From Pedobacter sp. HMWF019 (lineage in GTDB: Bacteria > Bacteroidota > Bacteroidia > Sphingobacteriales > Sphingobacteriaceae): 64,000 nt of DNA. Below are positions 38,177-46,819 of the stretch, piece by piece (positions within the stretch are counted from its first letter, which is position 1; each line of letters starts with the position of its first letter). The stretch covers positions 41,644 through 105,643 of the forward strand of contig NZ_QAIL01000024.1 of NCBI RefSeq assembly GCF_003061025.1, given 5' to 3'. The translations under genes and the position numbers were made by a program. The notes beneath the pieces were generated by a model. That model had not been told where the DNA came from and did no database searches. It saw nothing but the letters and a program-made list of their open reading frames with translations.

Positions 38177-39325
38177 CTAAGGCATAACGATGATCCTCCT
38201 TCCTTCAATTTTAAAATGAATGGTTCCGGTCAATTCCAGCATTTTCAATACTTCAGAAACGTCTTCGTACCTGGAAATCGATCCCGCAAAATTCTTATCA
38301 GAAAGATTACCCTTATACTCTACATCTACATCGTACCAGCGGGAAATCCGGCGCATAATTGTCTCTATATCTTCATCTGCAAATAAGAATTTCCCATTCT
38401 TCCATGCAATAGCCTCTGCAATATTTACATCTTCAACACCCAGCATACCAGAAGATTTTTTTAAACTCGCTTGCTGCCCGGGTCTGATCGTCGCTGTTTG
38501 CAATGCATTAGATACCTTTACCGATCCCTCCAGCAAAGTGGTATTAATACTTTCTTCATCATCATAAGCCATGATATTAAAATGCGTTCCCAACACTCGA
38601 ACTTCCATATCTCTGACATGAACCTTAAAAGGCATTTCTTTATTTTTAGCAACCTCGAAATAAGCCTCACCGTTAAGCTCTACACTTCTTTCTTTTCCGG
38701 AGAACTGGGTTGGAAAACGAAGTGACGAGGCAGAATTCAACCATACTACAGTTCCATCTGGTAACTTCAACTGGTATTGCCCTCCTCTTGGTACAGCAAT
38801 TTTGTTAAATAAAGGCGCAGAGCCAGAAGGGCCGTTTGCGGCATACACCAGCAAGCCTTTGCTCTCATTCAAAATCGATGTATTGCCTTGTTTAATCGTT
38901 TTACTAATTGAACTGCTGTCTAAGGCCACCACAGAACCATCAGCCAGAGTTAAGACCGCTTTATTTCCTCCCGGCACAACAGAATTGCCTGATTTTAAAT
39001 GATGATGTGCTAGTCCTTGCTGAGAGGAATTTGTTGACCGGGAAAGAAAAATCAAACCTGCAGAAACGCACAACAGCAATACTGCTGCAGTTAACCACCT
39101 TTTTACCAGACCAATCTGATGTGATTTATGAACTCTAATATTGTTCAGCAATTTTTGCCTGATCTGATCCCTCATTTCTACCTGAGCGCCCATCATTTCT
39201 GCATTCCAGGGGCCATCGATCAATTCGAACTCATCCTGATAGGCTTTAATATCTGCTTCTTCTTCCGGACTACTTGTTCCAGACAGAAACTTTTCATATA
39301 AAAGAAGGTACTCCTCTTTTGTCAT
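38177..39325 (-). CDS. FecR-type anti-sigma factor
   Basis: 382 residues. Cytoplasmic N-terminus, one transmembrane helix (about 79-97, RWLTAAVLLLCVSAGLIFL), periplasmic FecR domain (about 172-270: VPRGGQYQLKLPDGTVVWLNSASSL, VELNGEAYFEVAKN, VRVLGTHFNIMAY) and a C-terminal DUF4974/STN-like domain (about 310-380). It would hold the ECF sigma inactive until the STN domain of the adjacent SusC signals substrate. Sigma gene is divergent rather than upstream on the same strand. Confidence 0.93.
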   Translation of the reverse strand: MTKEEYLLLYEKFLSGTSSPEEEADIKAYQDEFELIDGPWNAEMMGAQVEMRDQIRQKLLNNIRVHKSHQIGLVKRWLTAAVLLLCVSAGLIFLSRSTNSSQQGLAHHHLKSGNSVVPGGNKAVLTLADGSVVALDSSSISKTIKQGNTSILNESKGLLVYAANGPSGSAPLFNKIAVPRGGQYQLKLPDGTVVWLNSASSLRFPTQFSGKERSVELNGEAYFEVAKNKEMPFKVHVRDMEVRVLGTHFNIMAYDDEESINTTLLEGSVKVSNALQTATIRPGQQASLKKSSGMLGVEDVNIAEAIAWKNGKFLFADEDIETIMRRISRWYDVDVEYKGNLSDKNFAGSISRYEDVSEVLKMLELTGTIHFKIEGRRIIVMP

Positions 39326-39447
39326 ACTTGGCTAGTTTATACTCGGTTATAGATAGAGAGACAATTTTTCAGAGGCACACACATAAATTATTAATATTTA
39401 ATTTTTAATGTCTAGTTTTATTAACCAAATTATACCTGATCAACTAA

Positions 39448-40026
39448 ATGTTTACAACCAAATCCAATGACTCAGAACTCTGGCTGGCCATTACGAAAAG
39501 TGATTTAAAGGCCTTCAATGTTCTTTTCGACAGATACTGGTCGAGTATTTATACCACAGCATTTAGTTATCTTAAAGATCCTGAAGCCAGTTCTGAGATT
39601 ACACATGATATTTTTCTCAACATCTGGAATAAAAGGTCTGAACTGGACATTCAATCCTTCAAAGGTTATTTAACAGCGTCTGCTCGTTATCACGTTTATA
39701 AAAGGAAGAAGACAATCAAGTCGATCAACATCCAGTATATAGAAGACTATGAAAGTCTTGAAGCTGCATCAGTTCAAAACTCAGGGGACGAAAAAGTAAG
39801 TTATATGGAACTTGAAGATAAAGTTGATTCCTTTTTAAATGAGCTGCCTAGCCGGTGTAGGGAAATCTTTATTCTTAGCCGGAAAGAGCATTTATCCAAC
39901 GATGAAATTGCACAGCGCTTATGTATTTCCAAGCGCACTGTGGAAAACCAATTGACCAGTGCATTGAAATACCTTCGGATGTCCCTTCGGAACATTGGCA
40001 TTATCCTGATTATCCTACACCTCTAA
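39448..40026 (+). CDS. ECF sigma factor (Bacteroidota FecR-linked type)
   Basis: 192 residues with Sigma70 region 2 (about 20-90, AFNVLFDRYWSSIYTTAFSYLKDPEASSEI) and region 4 (about 130-185, LPSRCREIFILSRKEHLSNDEIAQRL). Directs RNA polymerase to the susCD promoter of PUL B when released from FecR. It is divergent from fecR with a 122-base gap, so both promoters lie there. Odd: the protein ends in a very hydrophobic tail (IGIILIILHL), not usual for soluble sigma factors. Confidence 0.92.
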   Translation: MFTTKSNDSELWLAITKSDLKAFNVLFDRYWSSIYTTAFSYLKDPEASSEITHDIFLNIWNKRSELDIQSFKGYLTASARYHVYKRKKTIKSINIQYIEDYESLEAASVQNSGDEKVSYMELEDKVDSFLNELPSRCREIFILSRKEHLSNDEIAQRLCISKRTVENQLTSALKYLRMSLRNIGIILIILHL

Positions 40027-40051
40027 CACACCTACCAATACTTCTATACAA

Positions 40052-40897
40052 ATGATAGAATTCAGAACTCTCAAAGATCAAAGCGTTGCACAGCTAGCGG
40101 AGATTTTCAACTATGCTTTTTCAGATTACGTAATTAAATTCCATTTAACTGAAGAAGTTCTCGGCCAAAAAATAGAGGCAGAGAACATCAGTCTAAAACA
40201 CTCGGTTGGTACATTTGATGGGAACAGACTTGTCGGTTTTATCCTCCTGGGTTTAGATACCATTTCAGGAAATAAGACGGCTTATAATGCCGGAACGGGA
40301 GTAGTCCCTGGCTATAGAGGGCAAAAAGTTCCCCAGCAGATGTACCAGTTCATTCTGCCTTTTTTAAAATCAGAAGGCTATTTACACCATCAGCTTGAAG
40401 TCATTAAAGGAAATGAGAAGGCGATAAAAAGCTATCAAAATACAGGCTTCTCGATCAGCAGAAAATTTGACTGCTATAAAGGGGCCATAACGACAAAATC
40501 CTTAAACCAAATAGAAGTCTGCAATTTATTACAGCCCGACTGGGCATTGCTGGAAACATTTACAGATGTCCTTCCTTCCTGGCAAAATTCCGCAGCTGCC
40601 ATCCAAAGGGCTTCAACCCCTCATATCATAGCCGGTGCCTATGCAGATTCGCAATTGATCGGTTTTGGCATTATGGATCCTGTAACTGGAAGGATAAAAC
40701 AATTTGGGGTCAGAAAAGAATACCGTAGAAAAGGTGCAGGTACCGCTTTGTTTCATTTTCTCCATTCAAAAAGTGATACAGGATCTGTTAATTTTATCAA
40801 TTACGATCAAGAAGATCGGCAGGCATCTATATTCTTTAAAAAAATTGGTCTGGAAAAAACGATAGAACAGTATGAAATGAAAATGGCATATACTTAG
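40052..40897 (+). CDS. GNAT family protein with two acetyltransferase-like domains
   Basis: 281 residues. First GNAT-like domain about 1-140 (GTGVVPGYRGQKVPQQMY is the acetyl-CoA loop), second about 190-275 (GVRKEYRRKGAGTALFHFL, another pyrophosphate-binding loop R/Q-x-x-G-x-G/A). Tandem GNAT of this form acts on amines or small molecules; substrate unknown. 25 bases after the sigma gene and may be co-transcribed with it. Confidence 0.82.
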   Translation: MIEFRTLKDQSVAQLAEIFNYAFSDYVIKFHLTEEVLGQKIEAENISLKHSVGTFDGNRLVGFILLGLDTISGNKTAYNAGTGVVPGYRGQKVPQQMYQFILPFLKSEGYLHHQLEVIKGNEKAIKSYQNTGFSISRKFDCYKGAITTKSLNQIEVCNLLQPDWALLETFTDVLPSWQNSAAAIQRASTPHIIAGAYADSQLIGFGIMDPVTGRIKQFGVRKEYRRKGAGTALFHFLHSKSDTGSVNFINYDQEDRQASIFFKKIGLEKTIEQYEMKMAYT

Positions 40898-40910
40898 GTA
40901 TATGCCATTT
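40881..40910. terminator. Hairpin overlapping the GNAT stop codon
   Basis: Perfect 13-bp stem AAATGGCATATAC (40881-40893) with GTATATGCCATTT (40898-40910), loop TTAG that includes the stop codon. No strong U run on either side, so termination efficiency is doubtful; it stands between convergent genes. Confidence 0.6.
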
Positions 40911-40937
40911 CAGCAATTATTTAACGTTAAGCCGGGA

Positions 40938-41648
40938 TTATTTATTCGTGATCACTTTTCCGCCGAATGCCCTTCCATCGGTACCCGGAATGACAAGTCC
41001 TGTAGCAATCACCGTGTAATATTTTCCTTTAGCAATATCCATGCTGGCCAGACTAAATTTTGCATCAGCAGCGCCTTTGTCTTTGATAGAAAATTCATAA
41101 GCCTTTGGATCAATTTCTACAAAAGCACTAACAGCTTTATAGGCCTTATCCCCAACAATTGTCGCTCCTCCTTTTATCGCCAGATCTAAAGGACCGGCAT
41201 CAGGTGATAAGTTAATAAACCTGATAAAAGCTTTTTCGGTGGTTTTACTTAAATCATCTGTATTGAGCAAATAATCAAGTTTATCTCCTTTATCAATCAG
41301 GAATAATGTATACACTTGGTTTCTGGCTATAGAGATTTTTTTGGTGATGATACTTTCAGTATTCGACGCTGTTGTAAATTTCGCATTATAATCGCCTGCA
41401 TTTAAAGGAAAATAGGCTACAGAACCTTCAAAAGGCAACGCGCTTGTTCCATTTGCTTTAGCATCATTGAGGTAAAAATTATAAGTTGCAGAAGTTGGCG
41501 AAGTGTTCACCACAGATAAATAGGCAACGTCTGGACTAACCGGAGCTTCATCTTTCTTGCAGGATTGAAAGCCCAGCATGCCAAGCATTAACAATGTGGA
41601 GGCGATAAAGTGTTTCTTAGCTGATTTCGTAAAAAATGTCATCTTCAT
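40938..41648 (-). CDS. DUF4397 lipoprotein
   Basis: 236 residues, lipoprotein (GMLGFQSCKKDE). Two repeats of the DUF4397 beta-sandwich: AYLSVVNTSPTSATYNFYLND with GDYNAKFTTA, then AFIRFINLSPDAGPLDLAIKGG with AYEFSIKDKG; C-terminal YYTVIATGLVIPGTDG is typical. Role unknown; probably cell-surface or periplasmic binding. Single gene. Confidence 0.82.
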   Translation of the reverse strand: MKMTFFTKSAKKHFIASTLLMLGMLGFQSCKKDEAPVSPDVAYLSVVNTSPTSATYNFYLNDAKANGTSALPFEGSVAYFPLNAGDYNAKFTTASNTESIITKKISIARNQVYTLFLIDKGDKLDYLLNTDDLSKTTEKAFIRFINLSPDAGPLDLAIKGGATIVGDKAYKAVSAFVEIDPKAYEFSIKDKGAADAKFSLASMDIAKGKYYTVIATGLVIPGTDGRAFGGKVITNK

Positions 41649-41710
41649 ATAAGTGTTTTAAGTATATAACCTTTAAAACGGAGATGAAATTGATAACGCT
41701 ACAACATGAA

Positions 41711-42568
41711 CTAGAGTTTATCCCGCTTCGCCGTCAAAGTTGCCCCGGCACTTGCAACGATCACCAATGTTACGGCTAGCCATTCTTTAAATGACAGATG
41801 TTCATGCAGGAAAACCAAACCACATAATGCGGCTATACCAGGCTCCATACTCATAAGAATACTGAAAGTCCGCGCAGGCATTTGACGAAGTGCCTGCATT
41901 TCGAGTGTAAAAGGAATTGCACTAGATAACAAAGCCAGAGCAAGTCCTGAAAAGAGCAATACAGGTGTAAGCTGGGAAAAACCACCACTGGATATACCGA
42001 ATGGCAGGATCAGTACGGTTGCAAAAATCATTCCTACGCTAACTGCGTCGCTACCCTTCATCAATCGGGATATCTTTCCACCCAGAACAATGTAGCCAGC
42101 CCAAAATGCACCGGCTAATAGAGCCAGTCCCACTCCCAGAGGATCTATTCCTGTTGTATTCCAAGGTGCAATCAATGCGATTCCAGCACCCGCAAGTAAG
42201 ACCCATAGATAATCTGCAATACGTTTGGAACCAAGTATAGCGACTAAAAGCGGGCCTATAAATTCAAGGGTTACCCCGAGGCCTAAAGGAATTCTTTTGA
42301 TGGCCATATAAAAGATAAAGTTCATTGCCCCAAGACACAAACCATAAGGGATAACGGCTTTCCACTGCACAGAGGTTAAGGACTTAAAGTTTGGCCGGTT
42401 AACCAGTAAAAGAATTAAAGCAGACAGTCCTATACGCAGCGAAGCTGTTGTTGCGGCCCCTAGTATGGGAAACAAACCTTTTGCTATCGCCGCTCCCGCC
42501 TGTACACTAATAATGGCCAGTAAAACGGCAGGCAAGGGGGGTAAATTCAAAAGTTTCTTTCTCATCAC
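41711..42568 (-). CDS. EamA family transporter, RhtA-like amino-acid exporter
   Basis: 285 residues, about ten transmembrane helices in two EamA repeats (first ends around 135, second EMQALRQMPARTFSILMSMEPGIAALCGLVFLHEHLS). This second-repeat motif is that of RhtA threonine/homoserine exporters. Divergent from an Lrp-type regulator, a common pairing for amino-acid exporters. Confidence 0.85.
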   Translation of the reverse strand: MMRKKLLNLPPLPAVLLAIISVQAGAAIAKGLFPILGAATTASLRIGLSALILLLVNRPNFKSLTSVQWKAVIPYGLCLGAMNFIFYMAIKRIPLGLGVTLEFIGPLLVAILGSKRIADYLWVLLAGAGIALIAPWNTTGIDPLGVGLALLAGAFWAGYIVLGGKISRLMKGSDAVSVGMIFATVLILPFGISSGGFSQLTPVLLFSGLALALLSSAIPFTLEMQALRQMPARTFSILMSMEPGIAALCGLVFLHEHLSFKEWLAVTLVIVASAGATLTAKRDKL

Positions 42569-42592
42569 AATTCAATCTAAAATATCGGGCTA

Positions 42593-42600
42593 CAAATATA
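42593..42600 (-). promoter_or_regulatory. Bacteroidota-type -7 box ahead of the RhtA-like gene
   Basis: TATATTTG on the minus strand fits the TAnnTTTG consensus, 25 bases ahead of the start codon. No convincing -33 TTTG at the expected distance. The rest of the 96-base divergent gap is very AT-rich (42610-42660), as expected for an Lrp binding region. Confidence 0.4.
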
Positions 42601-42664
42601 GAACAAAAAACATAATTTTTAATATAATTATGAATATTATTCTGTTTATACATATATTTACAGA

Positions 42665-43144
42665 ATGATAATCGAAAACAATCTTACATTAGACAAAATA
42701 GATCTGGCCATTTTAAGACTGATGCAGGAGAATGCCAGAATATCCAATGTTCAAATTGCCAAAGATTTGGAAATGGCACCCTCTGCCATTCTGGAACGGG
42801 TAAAGAAGCTTGAACAAAAGGGTGTGATTGTTCAGTACACCACCAGGATAAACCCGGCGGCTATAGACCTTAAATTACTGGCATTCATTTCTCTTAAGGC
42901 ATCAGACAGTATTGGTTGCGTAGACACCGCTAAAGAACTTGCAAAAATTGAAGAGGTACAGGAAGTACATATCATTGCTGGTGATGACTGCTATCTCGTT
43001 AAAGTAAGGACCGCTGATTCTGCGTCTTTAATGGCGCTGATGCGCAATTCCTTTAGTAAAATAAAAAACATACTCTCTATTCGAACCACGATTGTACTGG
43101 AAACCGTAAAAGAGCAGCAACAGCTAAAAATACCTGAACACTAA
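42665..43144 (+). CDS. Lrp/AsnC family transcriptional regulator
   Basis: 159 residues: N-terminal winged HTH about 8-60 (LDKIDLAILRLMQENARISNVQIAKDL, SAILERVKKLEQKGVI) and C-terminal RAM effector domain (about 75-145, VQEVHIIAGDDCYLVKVRTAD). It likely controls both neighbouring EamA exporters in response to an amino acid. 12 bases before the next gene. Confidence 0.92.
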   Translation: MIIENNLTLDKIDLAILRLMQENARISNVQIAKDLEMAPSAILERVKKLEQKGVIVQYTTRINPAAIDLKLLAFISLKASDSIGCVDTAKELAKIEEVQEVHIIAGDDCYLVKVRTADSASLMALMRNSFSKIKNILSIRTTIVLETVKEQQQLKIPEH

Positions 43145-43155
43145 TCGTCAATCTT

Positions 43156-44100
43156 ATGTCCGGCCCTCAAAAGAACGCCTCCCCCATCCTGGTCTATGTC
43201 GCATTTGCCACTGTATATATTGTATGGGGCTCTACTTATTTTTTCATCCAAAAAGCACTGAACGGCTTCCCTCCTTTTCTTTTAGGCACATTCCGTTTTC
43301 TACTTGCAGGGCTCCTTTTGATGAGCTGGTGCAAGTTAAAGGGTGAAAAGATAGTTGACCGCAGAAGTATCAAAACAGCAATAATTAGCGGCTTACTTAT
43401 GCTGGGCATAGGCAATGGCATCGTGATCTGGGTAGAGCAGGTCATTCCAAGCGGACTTGTGGCTATCATGGTTGCATCGGCTGCTATCTGGTTTGTGATA
43501 CTGGACAAACCAAAATGGAAAGAAAACCTGCAAAGCAAGTCTACAGTAGCGGGCCTGATTGTAGGTTTTATCGGTGTTATTTTTCTATTCGGAGAACAAC
43601 TGCTTCAAGCGGTAAACACCACTCAAAGCACAGTTCAGATTGTAGGAATGTGCCTGCTGGTTATTGGCCCCATTGGATGGGCAGGCGGCTCACTCTATTC
43701 AAAATATCATGCAGACAATAAAATATCAGTGTCTGCAGGCACGGCCTGGCAAATGTTGGCAGCAGGAATTGCTTTTATTCCCGGCAGCTTGTTCAATTCG
43801 GAGTATCAGCACTTCCAATGGACAGAAGTACCATTTGATGCCTGGCTTTCGATCATTTATCTCATCTTATTTGGTTCCATAGCCGCCTTTAGTGCATATG
43901 TTTGGCTACTTACAGTGAGACCAGCCACACAGGTAAGTACTTATGCCTATGTAAACCCCGTAGTTGCTGTTATACTCAGCTTATTGTTTACCAGCGAGAG
44001 GATTAGCCTTTTACAGTTTTTTGGGTTGCTGATCATACTGGGAAGTGTATTGCTGATCAACCTCACCAAATACAGACAGCATAAACGCTCGGCGGTTTAA
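43156..44100 (+). CDS. EamA family drug/metabolite transporter
   Basis: 314 residues, about ten transmembrane helices. N-terminal VYIVWGSTYFFIQKALNGFPPFLLGTFRFLLAG and second repeat VSTYAYVNPVVAVILSLLFTSERIS are YedA-like EamA signatures. Co-transcribed with the Lrp gene. Substrate unknown, amino acid or related metabolite by context. Confidence 0.87.
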   Translation: MSGPQKNASPILVYVAFATVYIVWGSTYFFIQKALNGFPPFLLGTFRFLLAGLLLMSWCKLKGEKIVDRRSIKTAIISGLLMLGIGNGIVIWVEQVIPSGLVAIMVASAAIWFVILDKPKWKENLQSKSTVAGLIVGFIGVIFLFGEQLLQAVNTTQSTVQIVGMCLLVIGPIGWAGGSLYSKYHADNKISVSAGTAWQMLAAGIAFIPGSLFNSEYQHFQWTEVPFDAWLSIIYLILFGSIAAFSAYVWLLTVRPATQVSTYAYVNPVVAVILSLLFTSERISLLQFFGLLIILGSVLLINLTKYRQHKRSAV

Positions 44101-44107
44101 ACTCCTT

Positions 44108-44155
44108 AAAAGAAAAAAGCCATGGTTATTAAATAAACCATGGCTTTTTTCTTTT
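44108..44155. terminator. Bidirectional terminator between EamA gene and PUL C
   Basis: Perfect 20-bp stem: left arm 44108-44127, right arm 44136-44155, with CCATGG in the middle, A-rich left end and T-rich right end, 8-base loop. Serves the plus-strand exporter operon and the end of PUL C (GH2 stop at 44171). Confidence 0.93.
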
Positions 44156-44170
44156 GTGTTTTTACACAAT

Positions 44171-46819
44171 CTATTGGATATCGGTATAAGTAGCTTCAAC
44201 ATTCCAGCCTGAAATGCTGATGCCATATTTCTTTCCAGACTCCGGAGTATATTCAACTATTACTTTTTTCTCTGCACCTGGAGGCAACGACACATAATTA
44301 TCATCGTAAAATGCAGCAAGTATTCTTTGTTTCGTACCCGCATCTAACAAAGAGATCCTGTTAAAAAAAGCAACCGGATTTTGAGCAGAATTGAACAACG
44401 TTACTTCTACTTTATTGCTGCCAAGCTGACGCGTAGTTACTTTTAAAGTAGTCTTTTGCATCTTATTCAATCCTGAATAATTCCCTTTCTGGTCGGGCAT
44501 CCAGTAAAAGTTATCGCTTACAACTTTTTTATTCCTGTCCAGCAATTGCAAAGAAAGGAATAAACCTTCTTCAGCCGATAATGCATCCACCATTGGTTTT
44601 AATGAAGAGATCTTTTTTACAGTAGAAGGCTCTACATAACAGAAGATCTGGTTCAGCAACTTAGACTTTCCTTTCATATCATAAGCGGTAGCTACAAGCA
44701 TTAAATCTGTTTTTTGCTGAAAACCATTATTGGCAATACTCACCATGCCATCTACAGGATTGTACATGCTGTGTAGCATCTCACTTCCAGAACGCAGACC
44801 ATATAAACAAGCATTCGGATCCAGGTAATAATCATACATCTGTCCTCTTGTTGATGTCCACGGGTTTTGGGTTTTCCAGATGATTACCCCGGTATACCAG
44901 TTCCACATATGTGAACTGAAACCTTCGATCAGACCACGGTACTGGTCATAATTCACCAACTGTGCCTTTGTAGCAAAATCTTTAGCATTTTCCGGCTTAC
45001 CATATGGAAGAATAAAGGCTTCATAACCTACACCATCATAAGTATGATAAGTCCATACAGAATCTACTTTTTCTACAGCCCTGCCATGTTTGTCCTTACC
45101 CGTGTACTCCGGTGCAATCAGATTCTTTTCAGGAATAAATCTTTGCAGGGATTCATAGTCACCAACGCCAACAGAACCTACTTCAGAATTGAATGGAAAA
45201 GTCTTGTTCTCCCAGAATGTGGATATGGGTTGTATGGTATAAGGACCATCTCCATTTCCACCAATACTGTTTAAAGACATTTCGTCTGAATTGGAATAAT
45301 CAATAAACCACCTTGTTCCGTCTAGTTTAGGCAGAATAGAATCTCTTAATGGTACAAGAATATCATTTGGTGGGGTAATTTCATTTCCTCCGCACCAAAT
45401 AGCCAGTGAAGCATGGTTACGCACCATTTTGATCATATCTGCTGCAGATTCCAGGAAAAGATGATGATCATCAGGATACTGCCTCCTGGTCCATTGGTCA
45501 TCCTTCTTCGCCGGATCTTGCCAGCGTCCATTGCAGTCGCCAGACATCCAGAAATCCTGCATCACCAGTAAACCATTCCTGTCACAGGCATCATAAAATT
45601 CGGGTCTTTCTACAAGTGCTCCTCCCCAAATCCGGATGAGGTTCAAATTCATATCCTTATGATAACGGATCTCTGCATCATATCTGGCTTGTGAAAAACG
45701 AAGCATTGCATCAGAGATGATCCAGTTTCCTCCCTTGATAAAGATCTTCTGACCATTCACCAAAATTTCTTTACTGTTGGTTGTGGTATTCCAAGTGGTT
45801 TGAATCTCCCGAACGCCAAAAGACAAAGATTCCTGATCAGATACCTGACCATTATTTTGAGTAAACTGGATATTGGTTTTATACAATTCCTGTTTACCAT
45901 AACCATTCGGCCACCATAAGCGAGGGTTTTTCAGTTCAAAATCTGGTAGCTGAACCTCCGTAGTCTGACCAGCCGGAATACTCACTTTTGCAGAAGTCTT
46001 TTGGCCATCAACCGTGTAAGATAATACACCGTTCATCGTAACTCCAGAAGTATTTTCCAGTTCAGCAGACATGCGGATTCTGGCTGGTTGTTGTGGCCCT
46101 TCTGTATTGCGTTTACCTGGAACATAAGTAATAACATGTGGATTCTTCAGATTAACTGCGCCTGTTTTCTCGATGTATACCTTATCCCAAATCCCTGTAT
46201 TACGGTCTCTTATTGGACGGATCCAGTCCCATCCTGCCGTGTATTGAGGCGCTACACCACGGGCAATCGTTCCGTCACCTCCTTGTCCTCCGTTAGGATC
46301 TCCAACTACATCTGCCGGATACACGATTACAGCCAATCTGTTTTTCCCATCCTTATTCAGAAAAGAGGTAATATTAAACCCTTTGCGGATAAACATTCCT
46401 TTATAGGGTGTTTTATTTACTTTTTTACCATTTAAAAAGATATCGCAGCTATAATTAATCCCCCTGAAATTCAACCAGACTTGTTGCCCGGCTGCAGCCG
46501 TCTCTTTAAAATCTTTAACAAACCAATAGGTATAGTAATCCCTGCCGGTTACATAAATATCCGGGATCTTTTCATTGTTCATTCCATAAAATGGATCAGG
46601 GACTTCTTTATTGTTCAGCATTGTTGTCAGTACTGTGCCAGGCACAGTTGCTGGTTTCCAGCCAGACAAGGCATATCCTGTTGCAGAGATTTGCTCTCCG
46701 CCCGCTTGTACCTGCTTTAAAGGTAGGCACTTCCATTCGCTGTTCAGTTCATATCTGTTTTGAGAAAATCCCAGATGGAACGCAGCAATTAATAATAGAG
46801 TTAAAACTAATTTCTTCAT
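44171..46819 (-). CDS. GH2 family beta-mannosidase (endo-beta-mannosidase-like)
   Basis: 882 residues, signal peptide (MKKLVLTLLLIAAFHLGFSQ). GH2 sandwich (YYTYWFVKDF, NYSCDIFLNGKKVNK), immunoglobulin-like domain (RLWWPNGYGKQELY), barrel with acid/base Glu480 in IWCGGNEITPPND and nucleophile Glu546 in FPFNSEVGSVG. The segment AGWDWIRPIRDRNTGIWD is characteristic of mannosylglycoprotein endo-beta-mannosidases and exo-beta-glucosaminidases. In this locus release of the core Man-beta-1,4-GlcNAc of N-glycans is the best fit. Its ATG abuts the GH92 stop codon. Confidence 0.85.
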   Translation of the reverse strand: MKKLVLTLLLIAAFHLGFSQNRYELNSEWKCLPLKQVQAGGEQISATGYALSGWKPATVPGTVLTTMLNNKEVPDPFYGMNNEKIPDIYVTGRDYYTYWFVKDFKETAAAGQQVWLNFRGINYSCDIFLNGKKVNKTPYKGMFIRKGFNITSFLNKDGKNRLAVIVYPADVVGDPNGGQGGDGTIARGVAPQYTAGWDWIRPIRDRNTGIWDKVYIEKTGAVNLKNPHVITYVPGKRNTEGPQQPARIRMSAELENTSGVTMNGVLSYTVDGQKTSAKVSIPAGQTTEVQLPDFELKNPRLWWPNGYGKQELYKTNIQFTQNNGQVSDQESLSFGVREIQTTWNTTTNSKEILVNGQKIFIKGGNWIISDAMLRFSQARYDAEIRYHKDMNLNLIRIWGGALVERPEFYDACDRNGLLVMQDFWMSGDCNGRWQDPAKKDDQWTRRQYPDDHHLFLESAADMIKMVRNHASLAIWCGGNEITPPNDILVPLRDSILPKLDGTRWFIDYSNSDEMSLNSIGGNGDGPYTIQPISTFWENKTFPFNSEVGSVGVGDYESLQRFIPEKNLIAPEYTGKDKHGRAVEKVDSVWTYHTYDGVGYEAFILPYGKPENAKDFATKAQLVNYDQYRGLIEGFSSHMWNWYTGVIIWKTQNPWTSTRGQMYDYYLDPNACLYGLRSGSEMLHSMYNPVDGMVSIANNGFQQKTDLMLVATAYDMKGKSKLLNQIFCYVEPSTVKKISSLKPMVDALSAEEGLFLSLQLLDRNKKVVSDNFYWMPDQKGNYSGLNKMQKTTLKVTTRQLGSNKVEVTLFNSAQNPVAFFNRISLLDAGTKQRILAAFYDDNYVSLPPGAEKKVIVEYTPESGKKYGISISGWNVEATYTDIQ

